Origin: Aquatica leii
Taxonomy: Eukaryota > Arthropoda > Insecta > Coleoptera > Lampyridae
Direction: 5' to 3'
Assembly (NCBI GenBank): GCA_035610365.1
Contig: CM069439.1
Location: forward strand, 15,885,533 to 15,949,532
DNA length: 64,000 nt
In this document: one piece after another, positions 1-14,740 of the stretch
How the letters are laid out: the number at the start of each line of letters is the position of its first letter
Numbering within the stretch: the stretch's first letter is position 1
Notes under the pieces: model-generated
The model's database searches: none
What the model was told of the DNA's origin: nothing
The model's input: the letters and a program-made list of their open reading frames with translations, nothing else
Program-made: the position numbers and the translations under genes

Positions 1-1
1 T

Positions 2-1045
2 GGAAGTATAGCGGAAAAGTAAGTTATTATAAGTTCGAATTTGTCGATTTAATTTATTTTTGTAGGGCGGGTACTTTAAATGTAGGTGACGAAATTGTAT
101 ATATAGACAATGTAAAGTGTTGCAACTGTACCATAGCGGAAGCGTCTAATCTTTTATGTACAGAATCTCTTAGTGTCAAATTATATATTCACAAACGGCC
201 AAATTTAGATACAAGACAAATACCGACTCGAAAAATCTTTAACGAAGAGTATTCGGGTATGATGTCTCCTACGTGCAATAAAGTTGATAGAAAGATTCAA
301 ACTAGTTCTCCGGTTAGAAGAAATTTTTTCCAAAAGAATTCTATTCATCAGAACAGTTCTACAAAGTTGTTAAGACGCGGAGTTGTTAGTTACGCCGGAC
401 AAAGTAAAAACTGCGAAAGTCCGATATCCCCAAATTTTGATTTAGATGATACGCTTAGTCCATCGTATAGATCGCCTAAAGATGCCGACAAAGACATTCA
501 ATATAGTCAAGCATTTCTCAATAAAGAAACTGAAGATAGCAATTTAAGCAATTTTTGTACGCTACCACGACGCCCGCGTTCTACAATATGCACTTTTCAC
601 ACGATCGTGTTAGAAAAAGGTTACGGAAAAAAAGCACTCGGTTTTTCAATAGTTGGTGGACGCGATTCTCCAAAAGGCGCGTTGGGAATATTCGTTAAAA
701 CTATTTTAGAGAACGGGCAAGCTGCCGAAGATGGTAAATTAAAAGCAGGTAATTCGAAATAAAAAACGCAATTATTTTTCTTTACATATACATTTTTTTA
801 AGGTGACGAAATTTTAGCAGTCAATGGCCAGGTTTGTTGTGACTTGTCCCACGCTAATGCAGTGTTAATGTTTAAGAGCATTAAAAGTGGGCGTATAACT
901 ATGCATATTTGCAGACGAACAAAATCGAGATCTTTGTAAGTACGGAGTTATGAATACCAACAGTTGTCTAAATAATTTTGTTTTTAGGAGTTCCAAAACA
1001 AAGTCTTGTTCAGATCTGATTAATACTTCAAGTATCGATGGATAA
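2..1045 (+). CDS. PDZ-domain scaffold protein, 3' exons (5' end outside window)
   Basis: Four exons are visible: 2-18, 66-748, 803-935 and 988-1045, with GT-AG introns and matching phases; the stop is TAA at 1043-1045. The first part ([20 protein letters not shown] across the 19-65 intron) is the second half of one PDZ domain. After about 130 residues of polar linker a complete PDZ domain follows, with the ligand-groove sequence [14 protein letters not shown] and the GDEILAVNG turn split by the 749-802 intron. The protein ends about 20 residues later in a Ser/Lys-rich tail ([18 protein letters not shown]). PDZ domains bind C-terminal tails of membrane or cytoskeletal partners, so a multi-PDZ scaffold role is inferred. 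I cannot name the orthologue; IL16/PDZD2-like multi-PDZ proteins are the nearest type I recall. Domain call sure, gene identity open. Confidence 0.88.
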
Positions 1046-1143
1046 TGTTAGTCATATGAACGTTTATTTAATTAAGCGCGTTGTTTTTATTTGTTTTGAC
1101 AAATTTAAAAATGTGATATAAACTGTATGTACATATAGTTATT

Positions 1144-1149
1144 AATAAA
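1144..1149 (+). promoter_or_regulatory. Polyadenylation signal of the PDZ gene
   Basis: AATAAA lies about 100 bases after the PDZ stop codon, in an AT-rich stretch; it is the first canonical hexamer downstream. The stretch 1150-1830 that follows holds no gene I can recognise. Confidence 0.6.
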
Positions 1150-1829
1150 AATACAGTGCAATCGAATATGTTTGACTAGCACTATTTATAAGATCAAAAT
1201 CTTGCGCGTAAAATTTTAAATGATAATTATTTAATCACAAGAAAATTGAAAAAGTTTTTTCCCAAAGTTCCAATAAAATTCTCCATCATGTTTTACACGT
1301 TTTTTTAGTATCAGTAAAAGCCCTAGTTCCAACTTTATATTTTTTTGTACTGTGCTCATAGAGCTCAGCACAAAGATGGCGCTTAAAAATTTAAAATCTT
1401 AGCACACAGACATGAAAGACACGGTGTTATATTGCGATTTTTCTTTTACTATTTTTGCAAGTTGGTTCATAACATTTCGACAGACATCTTGTGCTATTTA
1501 CGCTGCACAAATCTACAAAGTAAAAATGACGCTTCTACGATTTGATTCCTACAGATTAGAAACTTTGTGTTGTAAATAAAAACTCTTTGCGGACAAGGAA
1601 TTTTCTAATTGTAAATCGTAATTTTTATTATTTTAGTTAAATTCAAGTTCAAATAATACACCGGATATAGCGCTTTAACCTAAAACGTTTTAAAATTTTG
1701 CTCAATCTTATGTTTCCATATAACATATTAATAATGTTTAGTTTTGAAATTTGTATTTTTAATTTACACTAATTTTAATGTACAAATTTAGTTTTATAAA
1801 ACATCGTTAAGATTTGTGAGAATGTCTTA

Positions 1830-4716
<2,887 letters not shown>

Positions 4717-5027
4717 TAAATCGGTCAAAAACAAAAAAATTGTAAAAGCATAAAAATTATAAACTGTTTAACATCTATCGCAGTATTTTTGTAGATGTTA
4801 AGTGGTACCTAAAAAAAACGTAAAAGTTTTGAAGCTTTTCTCCAATTTTTATATTTTTCATAGACTGTATATAAACCATTTCCTATTTCAAACATAGTAT
4901 TTTGTGAACTCAAAGTTTTTAGAAGTTCAAATTTCGTTCTTGTTAAGTGGACGTCGCTTTCAGATTATCTGAAAAGTTATTCTGTTCTGTATAATACTTT
5001 TAAATATAGACTGTAGTGTCAAAGTTC

Positions 5028-5033
5028 AATAAA
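5028..5033 (+). promoter_or_regulatory. pAbp polyadenylation signal
   Basis: AATAAA about 310 bases after the pAbp stop is the first canonical hexamer downstream and fits a 3' UTR of about 330 nt. Confidence 0.65.
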
Positions 5034-5049
5034 CACTTCAATTAAACTT

Positions 5050-6250
5050 TTTTTATCTAAAAAAAATTAAGTTTTAGTAATGGAAAGAACAGCTTTTAGA
5101 AGAAGGGTATAACTATTATGATGATTAAAGGTATTTTTTGGAAGAGTATCCGAAAAAGGGATTTTGATGAAGGTGTAAGCGAAAATACTTCCTTATTCTT
5201 CGTAAGTAAGGCAGTATAGAAAATGCCATCTTCAGTTTTTCATTAATAACGCTTTAAAAATTCAATCTTTTGTTGACTTTTATGTTATGCTGGAGTAACT
5301 CAAGTTCATCGGTTAAATTGAGAAGTGACTTAACATATTTCATCTAACAGTCTTTACAAAGATATCAAGTTCTTCAGTTTGATGACGAATATACCTAATT
5401 TGAATGAATGAAAACCGATAAACTAACGTCAATTCCGACAGTTTTTGAAAACTTAGTAATGAATCCAAAATAAGATATCCTTCAGTCTTTCTTACAGAAA
5501 TACTTTCTGGGTTTAGAAGGTGATTTTTTAGCTAGTTCGTTCTTTCAAAGCTAAAGCAGGACGCGCTGATGCTTAAATATTCAACTACCCAGATATCATG
5601 TAAGCTTACGGCAAGTTTGGTTTTTCCGCGCGTTTTTGAGTCTTTATGCAAGTGTGGCAACTTTGACCATGCGCTTGAGAAATAAGCTCGTACTGCAAGC
5701 TTGCAGAAAACTTCCTTTTGCAAATTTGCGGTACGCCGGCGTTAAGGTTGCGTTCGAATGCGACATTCCAAATACGTAGTGAGCGTTAATAGAAGTAATA
5801 ATATAAAATATTTAAAACAGATGTCAGCTTGGTTATAAAGTAGAAAACTGTTTGAATGACCCGTAATCAAATTAAAAAACAAAGATTTTACTGATAACTA
5901 ATAATATTGTAGTTTTTCTTGAAAAAGATCGATTTTGCGATTCGTTTATAATCGAAGCGTCAAAAATCAATCTAAAGAAAAATTGGCAGAATAATTGATT
6001 TTTTTTAAGTATTTTTTCTGCAACCTACATACATATACTAAACTTGGAAATAATCATTTAGACAAAATGTATCTACAAAGTTTGAATGAGAAATGGAAAT
6101 AGTTATTAGTTAACAACTTTCTGTCTAAATTGGAGGCTTTTTTTCACGAGTGGGCATTTTTAAACCCGAGTGAAACGGGGCTTTCAAAAGTCCACGAAAA
6201 AAAAGCCCAACTTACACAAGAACGAATTTAAATACAATATTTTATTGCTC
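5050..6250. other. Gap between pAbp and hAT element
   Basis: No open frame resembles a known protein and no RNA gene is apparent. Near 6136-6210 there is an imperfect hairpin: GGCTTTTTTTCACGAGTGG pairs with CCACGAAAAAAAAGCC about 40 bases on. It may be the subterminal part of the neighbouring hAT transposon or a separate small repeat. Confidence 0.4.
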
Positions 6251-6254
6251 GAAC

Positions 6255-8953
6255 AGGGACTGCGAAGCCCCAAAAGTCGCAAAATCTCACAAAAACAGTT
6301 TGGCGTTTATGTTGGCAAGTGCGCAAAAACTGTTTAAGTTTTTTGGGGCCCGAGAGCCCCTTCAGTAAAAATTTTATAACGAAATGCGTATTGATTGGTT
6401 TATTACAATAAGGTTAGGGTTATACATAACATTACACTGCCTGTTTTCGGGCTTTGTGCGTCGCAAACTCCCCAACAGTATCCTTAAAATCTATTTGTTG
6501 AAGATCTCGATGCTCATTAGAGATAGCCATCTTAATCCCTCCTGACCCATGGCTATTTCTCAGCTCATTTTTAATGAGTTTTAATTTCGAAAATGATCGT
6601 TCTCCACTTTCGTTTGTTATCATGAGCTACAAGAAAATGCGGAACGCTATCTCTAAATTGTGAAACATTTCCGCAAGATGGTTGTTTTTAAGAAGCTTAT
6701 ACATCTGGTGAATAGGAATGCTGGATAAATACATTCCTGGAATGTATATTCATCCAGCATTTTTTCCTGTAGCAAATAACGCTCGAAATGCAGACATTCC
6801 AGCAGCAGGTCATTTCCGTCGATATCATTCACGTAGAACTCGCTAAACTTCTAACAGTGAACTTCCAGCTCTTCGACACGCAAAACTGTCCATTCGGAAA
6901 AGAATCCAAACAAATTCTGCAGTTCATCATAAGCCTGTGAACGTCGTTTATCATCTCGTCGATAATTGGAAGGTAGACCTGAATCCTGAATTTGTCGCGA
7001 CCTTGAAACTGGGTGTCTTCTGCAGCTCCTTCAAAGAATGTCAAGCGTGAACTCCTTTGCCTTTTGTATTCGAAATCGGGGTACGTGTTCTTTGCAGCAG
7101 CTTCGTAGTTGTCGAACTCTTCCCGTTGGTCCTTTACGAAGTCAGTTATAGAATGAACCAACTTGAGAACCACATCCAGAGGAATACTGTCACTCTAAAG
7201 ACTCTTAGACGTCTCGTTGCACCTGAACAGTATTTTGCTCCACATCACGATCAGCAGAACAGTATTTAACGTTAACATTTTGTTTAAAATGCTTCGAGCT
7301 TCATTTCGCGTTTCTGGCTGTTCTTTTTAGTCGTCCATATTCTTCAGAGCATCTATAAGTTTCGGATAACTTTTTTGTAACGCTGATACAGCATCCGAGC
7401 GCGCGGGCCATCTGGTATTCGAAAGACGTTTTACTACTAAACCTGGTTCAAGACACGCTTTCAACACGTTCCAGCGAATCGAACTGGCGAAGAAAATGTA
7501 CAATTTCTGCAGAAACTGGAAGAAATCTGTCGTTTCCATAACGCACCCAGCGGCCTGCCCAACGACCAAGTTCAGACTGTGTGCTAGACATGGGACAAAA
7601 AGGGCACATGTGCAGTGTTCCTTCAGGTTTGCTTGCAAACCATTGTACTGCTCCGCCACGTTCGGTGCGTTGTCGTACGTTTGTCCACGATAGTCTGCCA
7701 ACCTGATACCATTTTCTGCAAGAAACGATACAATGGTATCACACAAGTACGTAGATTCATGGCTTACGATTGGTACGAAGTCAAGGAAACGTTTTACTGG
7801 GGTGCATTCTTTCACGTATCTGAAGATAAACGTCAGCTGATCGACGTGAGTGATATCAGGTGTAGAGTCGACGCTTATTGAGTAGTACTTTGCTTTCTTC
7901 AGTTCTACAATTATCTGGCTCAATACTTTGTGTCCCATTATAGCAATAAATTCATTGCAAATGGACGCTGACAAGTAGGAAACATGCCCTTTTCCTTTAT
8001 TTGCATGATTGTGCAAATATTCAGCAAGGAACAGTTCAAACTTGCTCAGCAGCTCTAGAACTCCCAAATAATTGCCGTTATGTTGCGATCTGATGACCTG
8101 ATCGTCACCGCGGAACGCCAGCCCTCTTGATGCCAAGAACTTCGACAATTCTTCGTAACACTTCCCCCCAGTACGTTATTTCATCGTCCAATTGAGCGGC
8201 CAGAGCATTCTCGAGAAAACCAATGCTCTTTTTCCGTGTTACATAGGTCAAGATGGCTTGTCTATGTTCCAGACTGCTCTCATGTTCCAGAATACATGCT
8301 TCGGAATGTTTCCAGTCATTGAAGCCTTTTGCAGAACTGAATGCGGTATTCGCAGGCGCGAAAAGGCGACACGCATAGCAAAACAAAACTTTCTTGTGAC
8401 GGAGAGTACACAAGCCATGATCTCTCAACTTTTTCGCCGTTTTGCAGTGTCCGGAAAAAAACCGACGGATTCAGACACCGAACCTTCACTTTTCCATCGT
8501 GCTCCAGGTAGCTTCTATAGTAGAATTTGAGAAATTGCAATTCTTGTTCTGAAAAAATTCAGGTCCCTGGTTGATCCAAACAATACGCTCTTCCTCGGTG
8601 ACTAGCGACCAGGCTGCAGGATCATTAGAAACAGTTTCTGGAACCTGATGAGTGTCTAGCGGTTCTTCCATTAACGGGGGCTGCAACACTGCACATGTCG
8701 GACGAAGAATCTCCGGAGCTGTAAAATCGGTCGACGTCGATGGAGTTGTAACGTCTTTAGCAACGGGTGCTGGGGACAGTTCGAGCTCTTCATGGTAACT
8801 CGTTGCTGCACTATCTGGCGAAATCGGAGCTGCAGGTTCCTGAACTTTTGGTGTGAAGAATTGAGACAGCTTGGGCAATTTCGCAATTTTTTGCTTTTCT
8901 TCCGCAGCTTTTTTTCTTTTTGCCGCGCCACTCTGATAACTCCTATTCGACAT
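6255..8953 (-). mobile_element. Decayed hAT transposon (ZMYM1/DUF4371 type)
   Basis: Transposase pieces lie in order on the minus strand. From 8953 comes an N-terminal basic stretch and a region ending DPAAWSLVTEEERIVWINQG. A TTF-type zinc-finger region follows at about 8428-8105 (LFCYACRLFAPAN). The catalytic core at 8148-7327 has YYSISVDSTPDITHVDQL, GQTYDNAPNVAEQYNGLQ and PCLAHSLNLVVGQAA. The hAT C-terminal dimerisation end at 6623-6432 has [16 protein letters not shown]. Frames shift between pieces, so the gene is broken. CAGGGACTGCGAAGCCCC at 6255 looks like a hAT terminal repeat; I did not find its partner beyond 8953, where a Gypsy remnant begins. It is probably an old insertion that lost its 5' end. 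Confidence 0.85.
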
Positions 8954-9329
8954 CTTCTTAAGTTTTATATGAATATGAATGTGTTAAATTTTTCACTTGA
9001 TTAAATTTGTCTTCTACTTACGTTATGAAAATTTGCCACATTACTTTCTCGACTGACTTTCAAATTCTGCAACTAAACCTAAATATTGAAACGTTCGAGA
9101 AGTTATTTGCAAATTCAAGAGCCTTCTCGAATTTGTTATCCATCTTCTACAACGTATATCGAAAGATATGGAACACTCGAGAATGATTTTCAAAATGTGT
9201 ATATATACCGAAGAAACAAATCGTAGGGTGATAGCGTTCGTTATACATAAATTATACTTGAAGGAAGTGTTCCAGCGACTACGTGGGGCTAATCTCAAAC
9301 TGAACTCAAAGAAGTGCCACGTATTTGAG

Positions 9330-11696
9330 GAGGAGGAGGATGTGGACCCACTAAACCACCCGAACTTTCTTGGTACAAGTTCGCCACAAAATAGGATAGG
9401 TAAGAAAAGAACATGTTTCATTTAAAGGACAAGTCTGGTTAAGACTCGGTTGGATGGGCTAAGGTAACGGTACGTGCTTTGAGAACACGCGGTTCACCGA
9501 GGCACCTGCCTTTCGGCTTATCCTCGCTTCTAAGGCATAAAACCAAGTAGGTGGGAAAAGGACTTAGAACATTTTGAGCAGGAGCTAAGAGAGGCAGATT
9601 AGTTAAGTAGCTACGGCGAAAAAAGAAACTAAAAAGGTTATTCAAAATAAAAATACTGAAATAAATGACTCTAGAATAAAATGCATGCTATTAATGTTAA
9701 TAAAAACTAAATACCTACTTTGCCATAGCGTACTTATAGAAAATAAACAAAACCATGCAAAATTCGTTAGCAAAATAAAACTTTATTCTTATTGTAAACT
9801 CTGGTCTCTCTTTGCGAATAGTCTATATACGTTAACTAAGGCACCAGTGCGAGGATGGCCTGAGGGGAATCGGGAAATGGGCTAACAATGGTTGACAGGG
9901 CACTCCGATCCTCATCGAATTCGCGACAAGCGAGAATCCGATGCGCCGGAGTGTCAGGAACGCCGCACGACGGACACCTGTCGTCATCCAAAACGCTAAT
10001 ACGCTTTAACTGAAGACAGGATTTGGACGGCCTCTCATCCGGGAACGCGGGGCATTCTGACCCAGGTAAGGATATCCGGGACAAGAGAATAGGCATTACG
10101 CTCTTTATGGGAAGTGTCTCACAGCCGCTGCCATTCACCCAAGATCAAGACCTTTAAGTGACGCTTGGCCGCCTGAAAAGGACGGAAAATCGTCGTTTGA
10201 AACGTACTGGTCAAGGAAATTGCACGAGCCAGCCTTGCGAAGAACTTTGGTGCAATAGATTTCCTGCAATAGGAGATGTAGGGGACGATGTTTAGAAATA
10301 ACACAAAGGGTATCGACGGGAACGGTACGATACGCTCCTAGGATAGTTCTCAGGAATAAGGATTGGAGCGAGGCCAGTTTCCTGACCACGTGGGAATGTC
10401 GAAGTCTGTGGTACCAAATGTCTAGGCCATAAGTGAGCATGCGAATGACTGCATTGTCGAAGATATTCGCAAGATGTTTTTTGTGAAGATTCCATTTTAG
10501 CCGTGAGTATTTGTAAAACAAGTGCGCTCTTGCACTTGTGGACCACGAAAACGCAATGTTTAACAAAACTCAGCTTGTCGTCGAGCAATAGTCCGAGGTA
10601 CTTGAATTCGAAGACCCTACGGACAGAAGTATCGTGGAGGCGCAGTGAAGGATCTCGTCTTAGCGTAGAGCCAAAAACCATGTACTTAGTCTTGTCTGCA
10701 GAAATACTTTGTTTATTGCTGCCAGCCCACCTAGTCACAATATTTAGGCACGTGTTAGATTTTGCCTCCAAGTCTCGTCTGGAATTTGCGGACACTGTGA
10801 CGGTTATGTCGTCCGCATAAGCGAAAATGTCGCAGTCTGCTGGTAAAGTCTTTGTCTAGAAGATCGTTTATTACCAAGTTCCACAAAGTCGGCTCAGAAA
10901 CCGAGCCTTGTGGACAGCCCTTTGTCAGTCGTTTCGTAAAAGTTGAACGTGAAACGTTCGCAGAATAAGTTATCGATCTGTTCGACAAATAGCTAGGAAT
11001 GACGCGCGTGGCGTCTGCAGGTACTCTCTTAACGACGAGAGCTTAGATTATAGAGGGCCATACGTTGTTGAATGCTCCAGAAATGTCTATGAGAATAGCT
11101 AGTCCGTACTTAGAAACGTTCGATTGTATAATTGTCATTAATCGACGGGCGGTGTCAGTCGTCGTTTTGCCAGGAACGAAGCCATATTGACTAGGATGGA
11201 ATAAGACGTTAGGCGGAATGTCGTCATGTACCTTTTTCAGAAGTGTCCTTTCGAAAAGTTTGCCTAGTTCAGATAACAAAGTTATCGGACGGTACGAGTT
11301 GGAGTTGGCGAGATCCTTCTTTCCGGGCTTGAGAATAGTGATTAGTTTACCAGGTTTCCAGCTGGTAGGAAAATAGCCAATTTTTATACAAGAGTTGAAC
11401 AGGTCAGCGATCGTTGAGGAGAGAGAATCTAGAACAACTGTTCGCAAAACATTACAATGTATTCCGTCAAGTCCAGGAGCTTTATTTCTAGGAATTTTGC
11501 TAGCCACCGCGGCTAAATCGTCGCTAGTGACCACCCAGTCCTGTCGGGAATTACTTAGCAAAAGAAATCGGGATCTTATTTGGGCATGATAGGCATTGTC
11601 CGTCGAGGAATCGTCGTCCGGGAATAATGTGGAAACTATTACTTTGATCGTGTCTAATTCTGAAATAGTATATCTGTCGCCGTCTTTAACATTTGT
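9330..11696 (-). mobile_element. R1-clade LINE, 5'-truncated, inside Gypsy copy 1
   Basis: The minus strand encodes the C-terminal half of a LINE ORF2. At 11699-11043 it reads APGLDGIHCNVLR, SYRPITLLSELGKLFERTLL, QYGFVPGKTTTDTARRLM and DISGAFNNVW. The YADD catalytic box follows at about 10807-10819, then the thumb/connection region to 10135. A C-terminal zinc knuckle CPSCGVPDTPAHRILAC lies near 9960, and a 3' UTR of about 500 bp follows. These are R1-type signatures. The frame is interrupted at several places after 11043, so the copy is dead. The 5' part (endonuclease, ORF1) is missing, the usual result of incomplete reverse transcription. The 3' end is a (TCC)n-like tail at about 9330-9340. 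The 12-mer CACGTATTTGAG at 9318-9329 and 11697-11708 is its target duplication. Confidence 0.88.
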
Positions 11697-13711
11697 CACG
11701 TATTTGAGAAGTGTAATACCTTGGCCACATCGTATCTATAGATGGAGTAAAGGCTGACCCAGACAAAATCCGAGCAGTGCAAGCATGGCCAAGACCAATC
11801 AACAAACATCAGGTCCGAAGTTTCCTTGGGTTATGCACCTACTATAGACGATTTGTACTCGGATTTGCCAATATTGCCAAACCTTTTGACGAAATTGACC
11901 GAAGAAAAAGCAGAATTTAGATTGAATGAAAACTGCGAAAATGCTTTCCATCAACTTAAACAGGTCCTAGTCACTTTGCCGATTTTGAGTTATCCAAGAG
12001 AAAATGGAAAATTTGTTTTGGATACGGACGCAAGCAATGGACAAGAAAAAGTTATCGCGTGTTTTAGCAAGGTTTTGTCTAGGTCAGAAAGAAATTATTG
12101 CGTGATTAGGAGGGAGCTGTTAGCAGTCGTCAAGTCCATAGAACATTTCTACAAATATTTGTATGGACGAAAATTTTTACTGAGAACGGACCACGCCGTT
12201 TTAAAATGGCTATATTCAGAAAGAAGTGGCAAGATGGATCGAGAGAGTGCAAGAATATGACTATGACACAGAACACCGTGCCGGAAGCAGTTATCGGAAC
12301 GCTGATGGCTTGTCTAGAAGATCATGTTCAGCGGACTGCAGCCATTGTTCGCGACTTGAAGAAAACGTTGAATGCCTCCGGAGAACTGCTATGGTTGATG
12401 AGGAGTGGGAACTTGAGCAGTTGCGTCGCAAACAAAAAACGATCTTGAAATAAGACTACTCCTGGACTGGAAAGAAAACAGCCGACGACCAACATGGGAA
12501 AAAGTGAGTGCTTTGGGCAGAAACATCAAAGCGTAGTGGGCGCAGTAGGACTCTTTGATAGTAGAAGACGGTCCCTAAAAAGTGTCGAAGGCACGGGAAA
12601 CAGACTATAGTTGGTAGTGCCAAAGAGCCGGGTGTCAGAAGTGTTGAAGCATCTTCACCATGTTATATCAGGAGGACACTTTGGCATTAAGAAGACATTG
12701 GGGAAAATTCGAGAACGATTCTACTGGGTGAACTGCAAAAAGGACGTCATAAAATGGTGCCGTAAGTGCACGGTCTGCGCATCAGGAAATGGTCCAGCGA
12801 GAATGCGCAAAGCACCCATGAAGCAATACAACATAGGAAGCCCTTTGGAAAGAGTAGGATTGACATCGCAAGGCCGTTTTCAGAATCCGATTCGGGAAAT
12901 AAATACATCCTGGTGGCGATGGGTTATTTCACGAAATGGACGGAGGCTTACGCCATATCCAATCAAGAAGCAGCTACAGTTGCAGACGTATTAGTAAAAG
13001 AGTTTTTCTGCCGGTTTAGAGTTCCGTTGGAATTACACTCCGATCAAGGCCGAAGGTTTGAGTCTGGGCTGTTTCCAGAAGTTTGCCGACTGTTGGGAAT
13101 TAAGAAAACTAGGACGACGCTTTTTCATTCTCAATCTGATGGCATGGTTGAGCGGATGAATCGAACAATGGGGAAATACTTAGCCAAAGTAGTGTCCGAA
13201 CACCAATTTAAAGAGACTGGGATCAGTATTTGCATCTTTTCCTAATGGCATACCGATCATCTGTTCACGAAAGCACAGGTCAAACAACTTCCTGTGTGAT
13301 GCTCGGCCGCGAAATATGACTGCCATGCGACCTCCAATTTGGACGAAGACCGGAAGAAGAAAAACACACAAATTGCCAGCGACAGAATGAAGACTAGATA
13401 TGACTTCAAGGCACAAAATGGTGGGTTTCAACCTGACGACATGGTGTGGTTGTATAATCCCCAAAGAAGACGTGGTTTGTCGCCGAAGCTGCAAAGGCAA
13501 TGAGAGGGCCACTATGAAGTGGTGCAGCGTATTAATGACTTCATATATCGCATCCGAAAGCCACCCTGCAGATGCAAGCCAAAAGTGGTCCACGTCGATC
13601 GTTTAGCGCCATTTGCTGGCGATAACCACAATACACAAGTTCAGATCCGAACCAGAGTAATAAAGCAGCAGAACCAGAAATCGAATCGAAGGAATAGAGT
13701 TCTATTAGTTT

Positions 13712-14227
13712 ATGAGTTTATACGGAGGTTCTGGAAAAGCTAGGTTCGGAGTTATCACCGAGGAACAACAAGACCTGTTCCAAACACAAAAAGATTACGC
13801 CATCGCACATTGCGTTAGCAAAGATCTTGACATGTCCAGAGGGGTTGCGGTCGTATTTAAAAGGAAGTTTGGGCAGCTAAATGAACTACGAGGACAGCAA
13901 CCGGCAGACGGAAAAGTTTTAAAACTACGTGGTGACAGACGCTTCGTTTTCTATCTGGTCACTAAGAAATACTCAAGTATCAAGCCGTTATACGAAAATC
14001 TGTGGCGGACATTATGGAATCTCAAGAGCAAAATGGAGTTCCACCATGCTAAGAAATTGGCAATACCCAAGCTTGGTTGTGGCTTAGATCAACTGAATTG
14101 GAGGACAGTACGAAACATGTTGGAGGTCGTTTTCCGAGGAACAAGCGTTCAAGTGTTGGTCTGTAGTTACCAACTAAGGAGAATATCGGTTCAGGAGAAG
14201 TCGATTGATCGTTACTTTTATGGTTAA
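13712..14227 (+). other. Macro domain (TARG1/OARD1-like) module of the Gypsy element
   Basis: About 145 residues match the human TARG1/OARD1 macro domain end to end as I recall that sequence. DLFQTQKDYAIAHCVSKDLD aligns with the DLFxxPK...SLAHCISED start. Then come GVAVVFKRKFG, FYLVTKKYSSIKPLYENL and IPKLGCGLDQLNW. The two TARG1 catalytic residues have counterparts: Lys in VTKK (residue 85 of this frame) and Asp in GCGLD (residue 126). TARG1 removes ADP-ribose from acidic residues and deacylates O-acetyl-ADP-ribose. It lies downstream of integrase and upstream of the purine tract and LTR. The same module recurs in the same order in the copy at 33.4-35.1 kb and as a stub at 14.75 kb, so it belongs to the element and is not a neighbouring host gene. 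It is part of a fossil; no function here is claimed. Confidence 0.85.
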
Positions 14228-14331
14228 GGAAGTTGTCGAAATGGAGAGAGCTGCCGCTATCGCCACGATTCTTTCTACCGGTGTCGCATCCAGTTTCCTG
14301 TTCTATGACAGAACAGTCCTAAGAAGGGGGC

Positions 14332-14740
14332 TGTGAAACGTTCGATAAATTATTTTCAAGTTTGAGAACTTTCGCGAGGTTTTTATACATTTCCAGAACG
14401 TTCACCGAAAGATTCTCGAACGTTTGGCCAAAGTGTATAAATGCGGCACAAACAAATCATAGGGCAGTTATTCTAGTAATTTGAAGACGGCAGTGTTAAG
14501 AAGATTATTCAAGTCTAAACGAATAAGTGATTAACGCGTGTGTTCGAGATAAATATACGGAGTATAACCTTGCACGTGACTTTAAAGTAAACAATAAGTG
14601 TTAAACTAAAGTTATCCGCGGACTTTATCTTCGTGTAAGTGTTTTTATTAAATATTCTTAGATTTAATTAGTTCGGTTAGTTATAAACGTGTACATATTT
14701 TTAGTATAAATAAATTAATTAGTTTTTAATAATCGTTACA
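14332..14740 (+). repeat. 3' LTR of Gypsy copy 1
   Basis: This 409-bp segment begins TGTGAAACG directly after the purine tract AAGAAGGGGGC and ends AATCGTTACA, so it has the TG...CA ends of an LTR. The segment at about 9085-9245 and the LTR at 14889-15305 are relatives. Confidence 0.75.

Larger units (their letters stand above)
9085..14740 (+). mobile_element. Ty3/Gypsy retroelement fossil (copy 1) with macro domain
   Basis: This is a broken LTR element with many breaks. Its parts, in order, are an LTR-like remnant (9085-9245, resembling the 3' LTR); part of reverse transcriptase (VFQRLRGANLKLNSKKC at about 9267); RNase H at about 11.83-12.26 kb (FVLDTDASNG, LLRTDHAVLKWL); integrase at about 12.61-13.25 kb with an HHCC zinc region and the core motifs HSDQG and MVERMNR; a macro domain at 13.71-14.23 kb; a purine tract AAGAAGGGGG; and a 3' LTR. 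An R1-type LINE is inserted at 9330-11696. The family is non-envelope Gypsy as far as seen. It is moderately old, judged by its decay. Confidence 0.9.

Noticed and set aside
7496-8530. Plus-strand open frames over the hAT region at 7.5-8.5 kb
   Set aside because: They are antisense shadows of the minus-strand transposase and have no family resemblance.
9168-9425. A single 85-residue protein starting at 9168
   Set aside because: It crosses the boundary between LTR-like sequence, a reverse-transcriptase piece and LINE 3' UTR, so it is not a gene.
10503-10820. Plus-strand frame of 105 residues at 10.5-10.8 kb
   Set aside because: Complement of the LINE reverse-transcriptase region, including its YADD box.
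13712-14227. Macro-domain frame as a free-standing host OARD1 gene
   Set aside because: It has no own promoter, introns or poly(A) signal, lies between integrase and LTR, and recurs in the same position in other copies.
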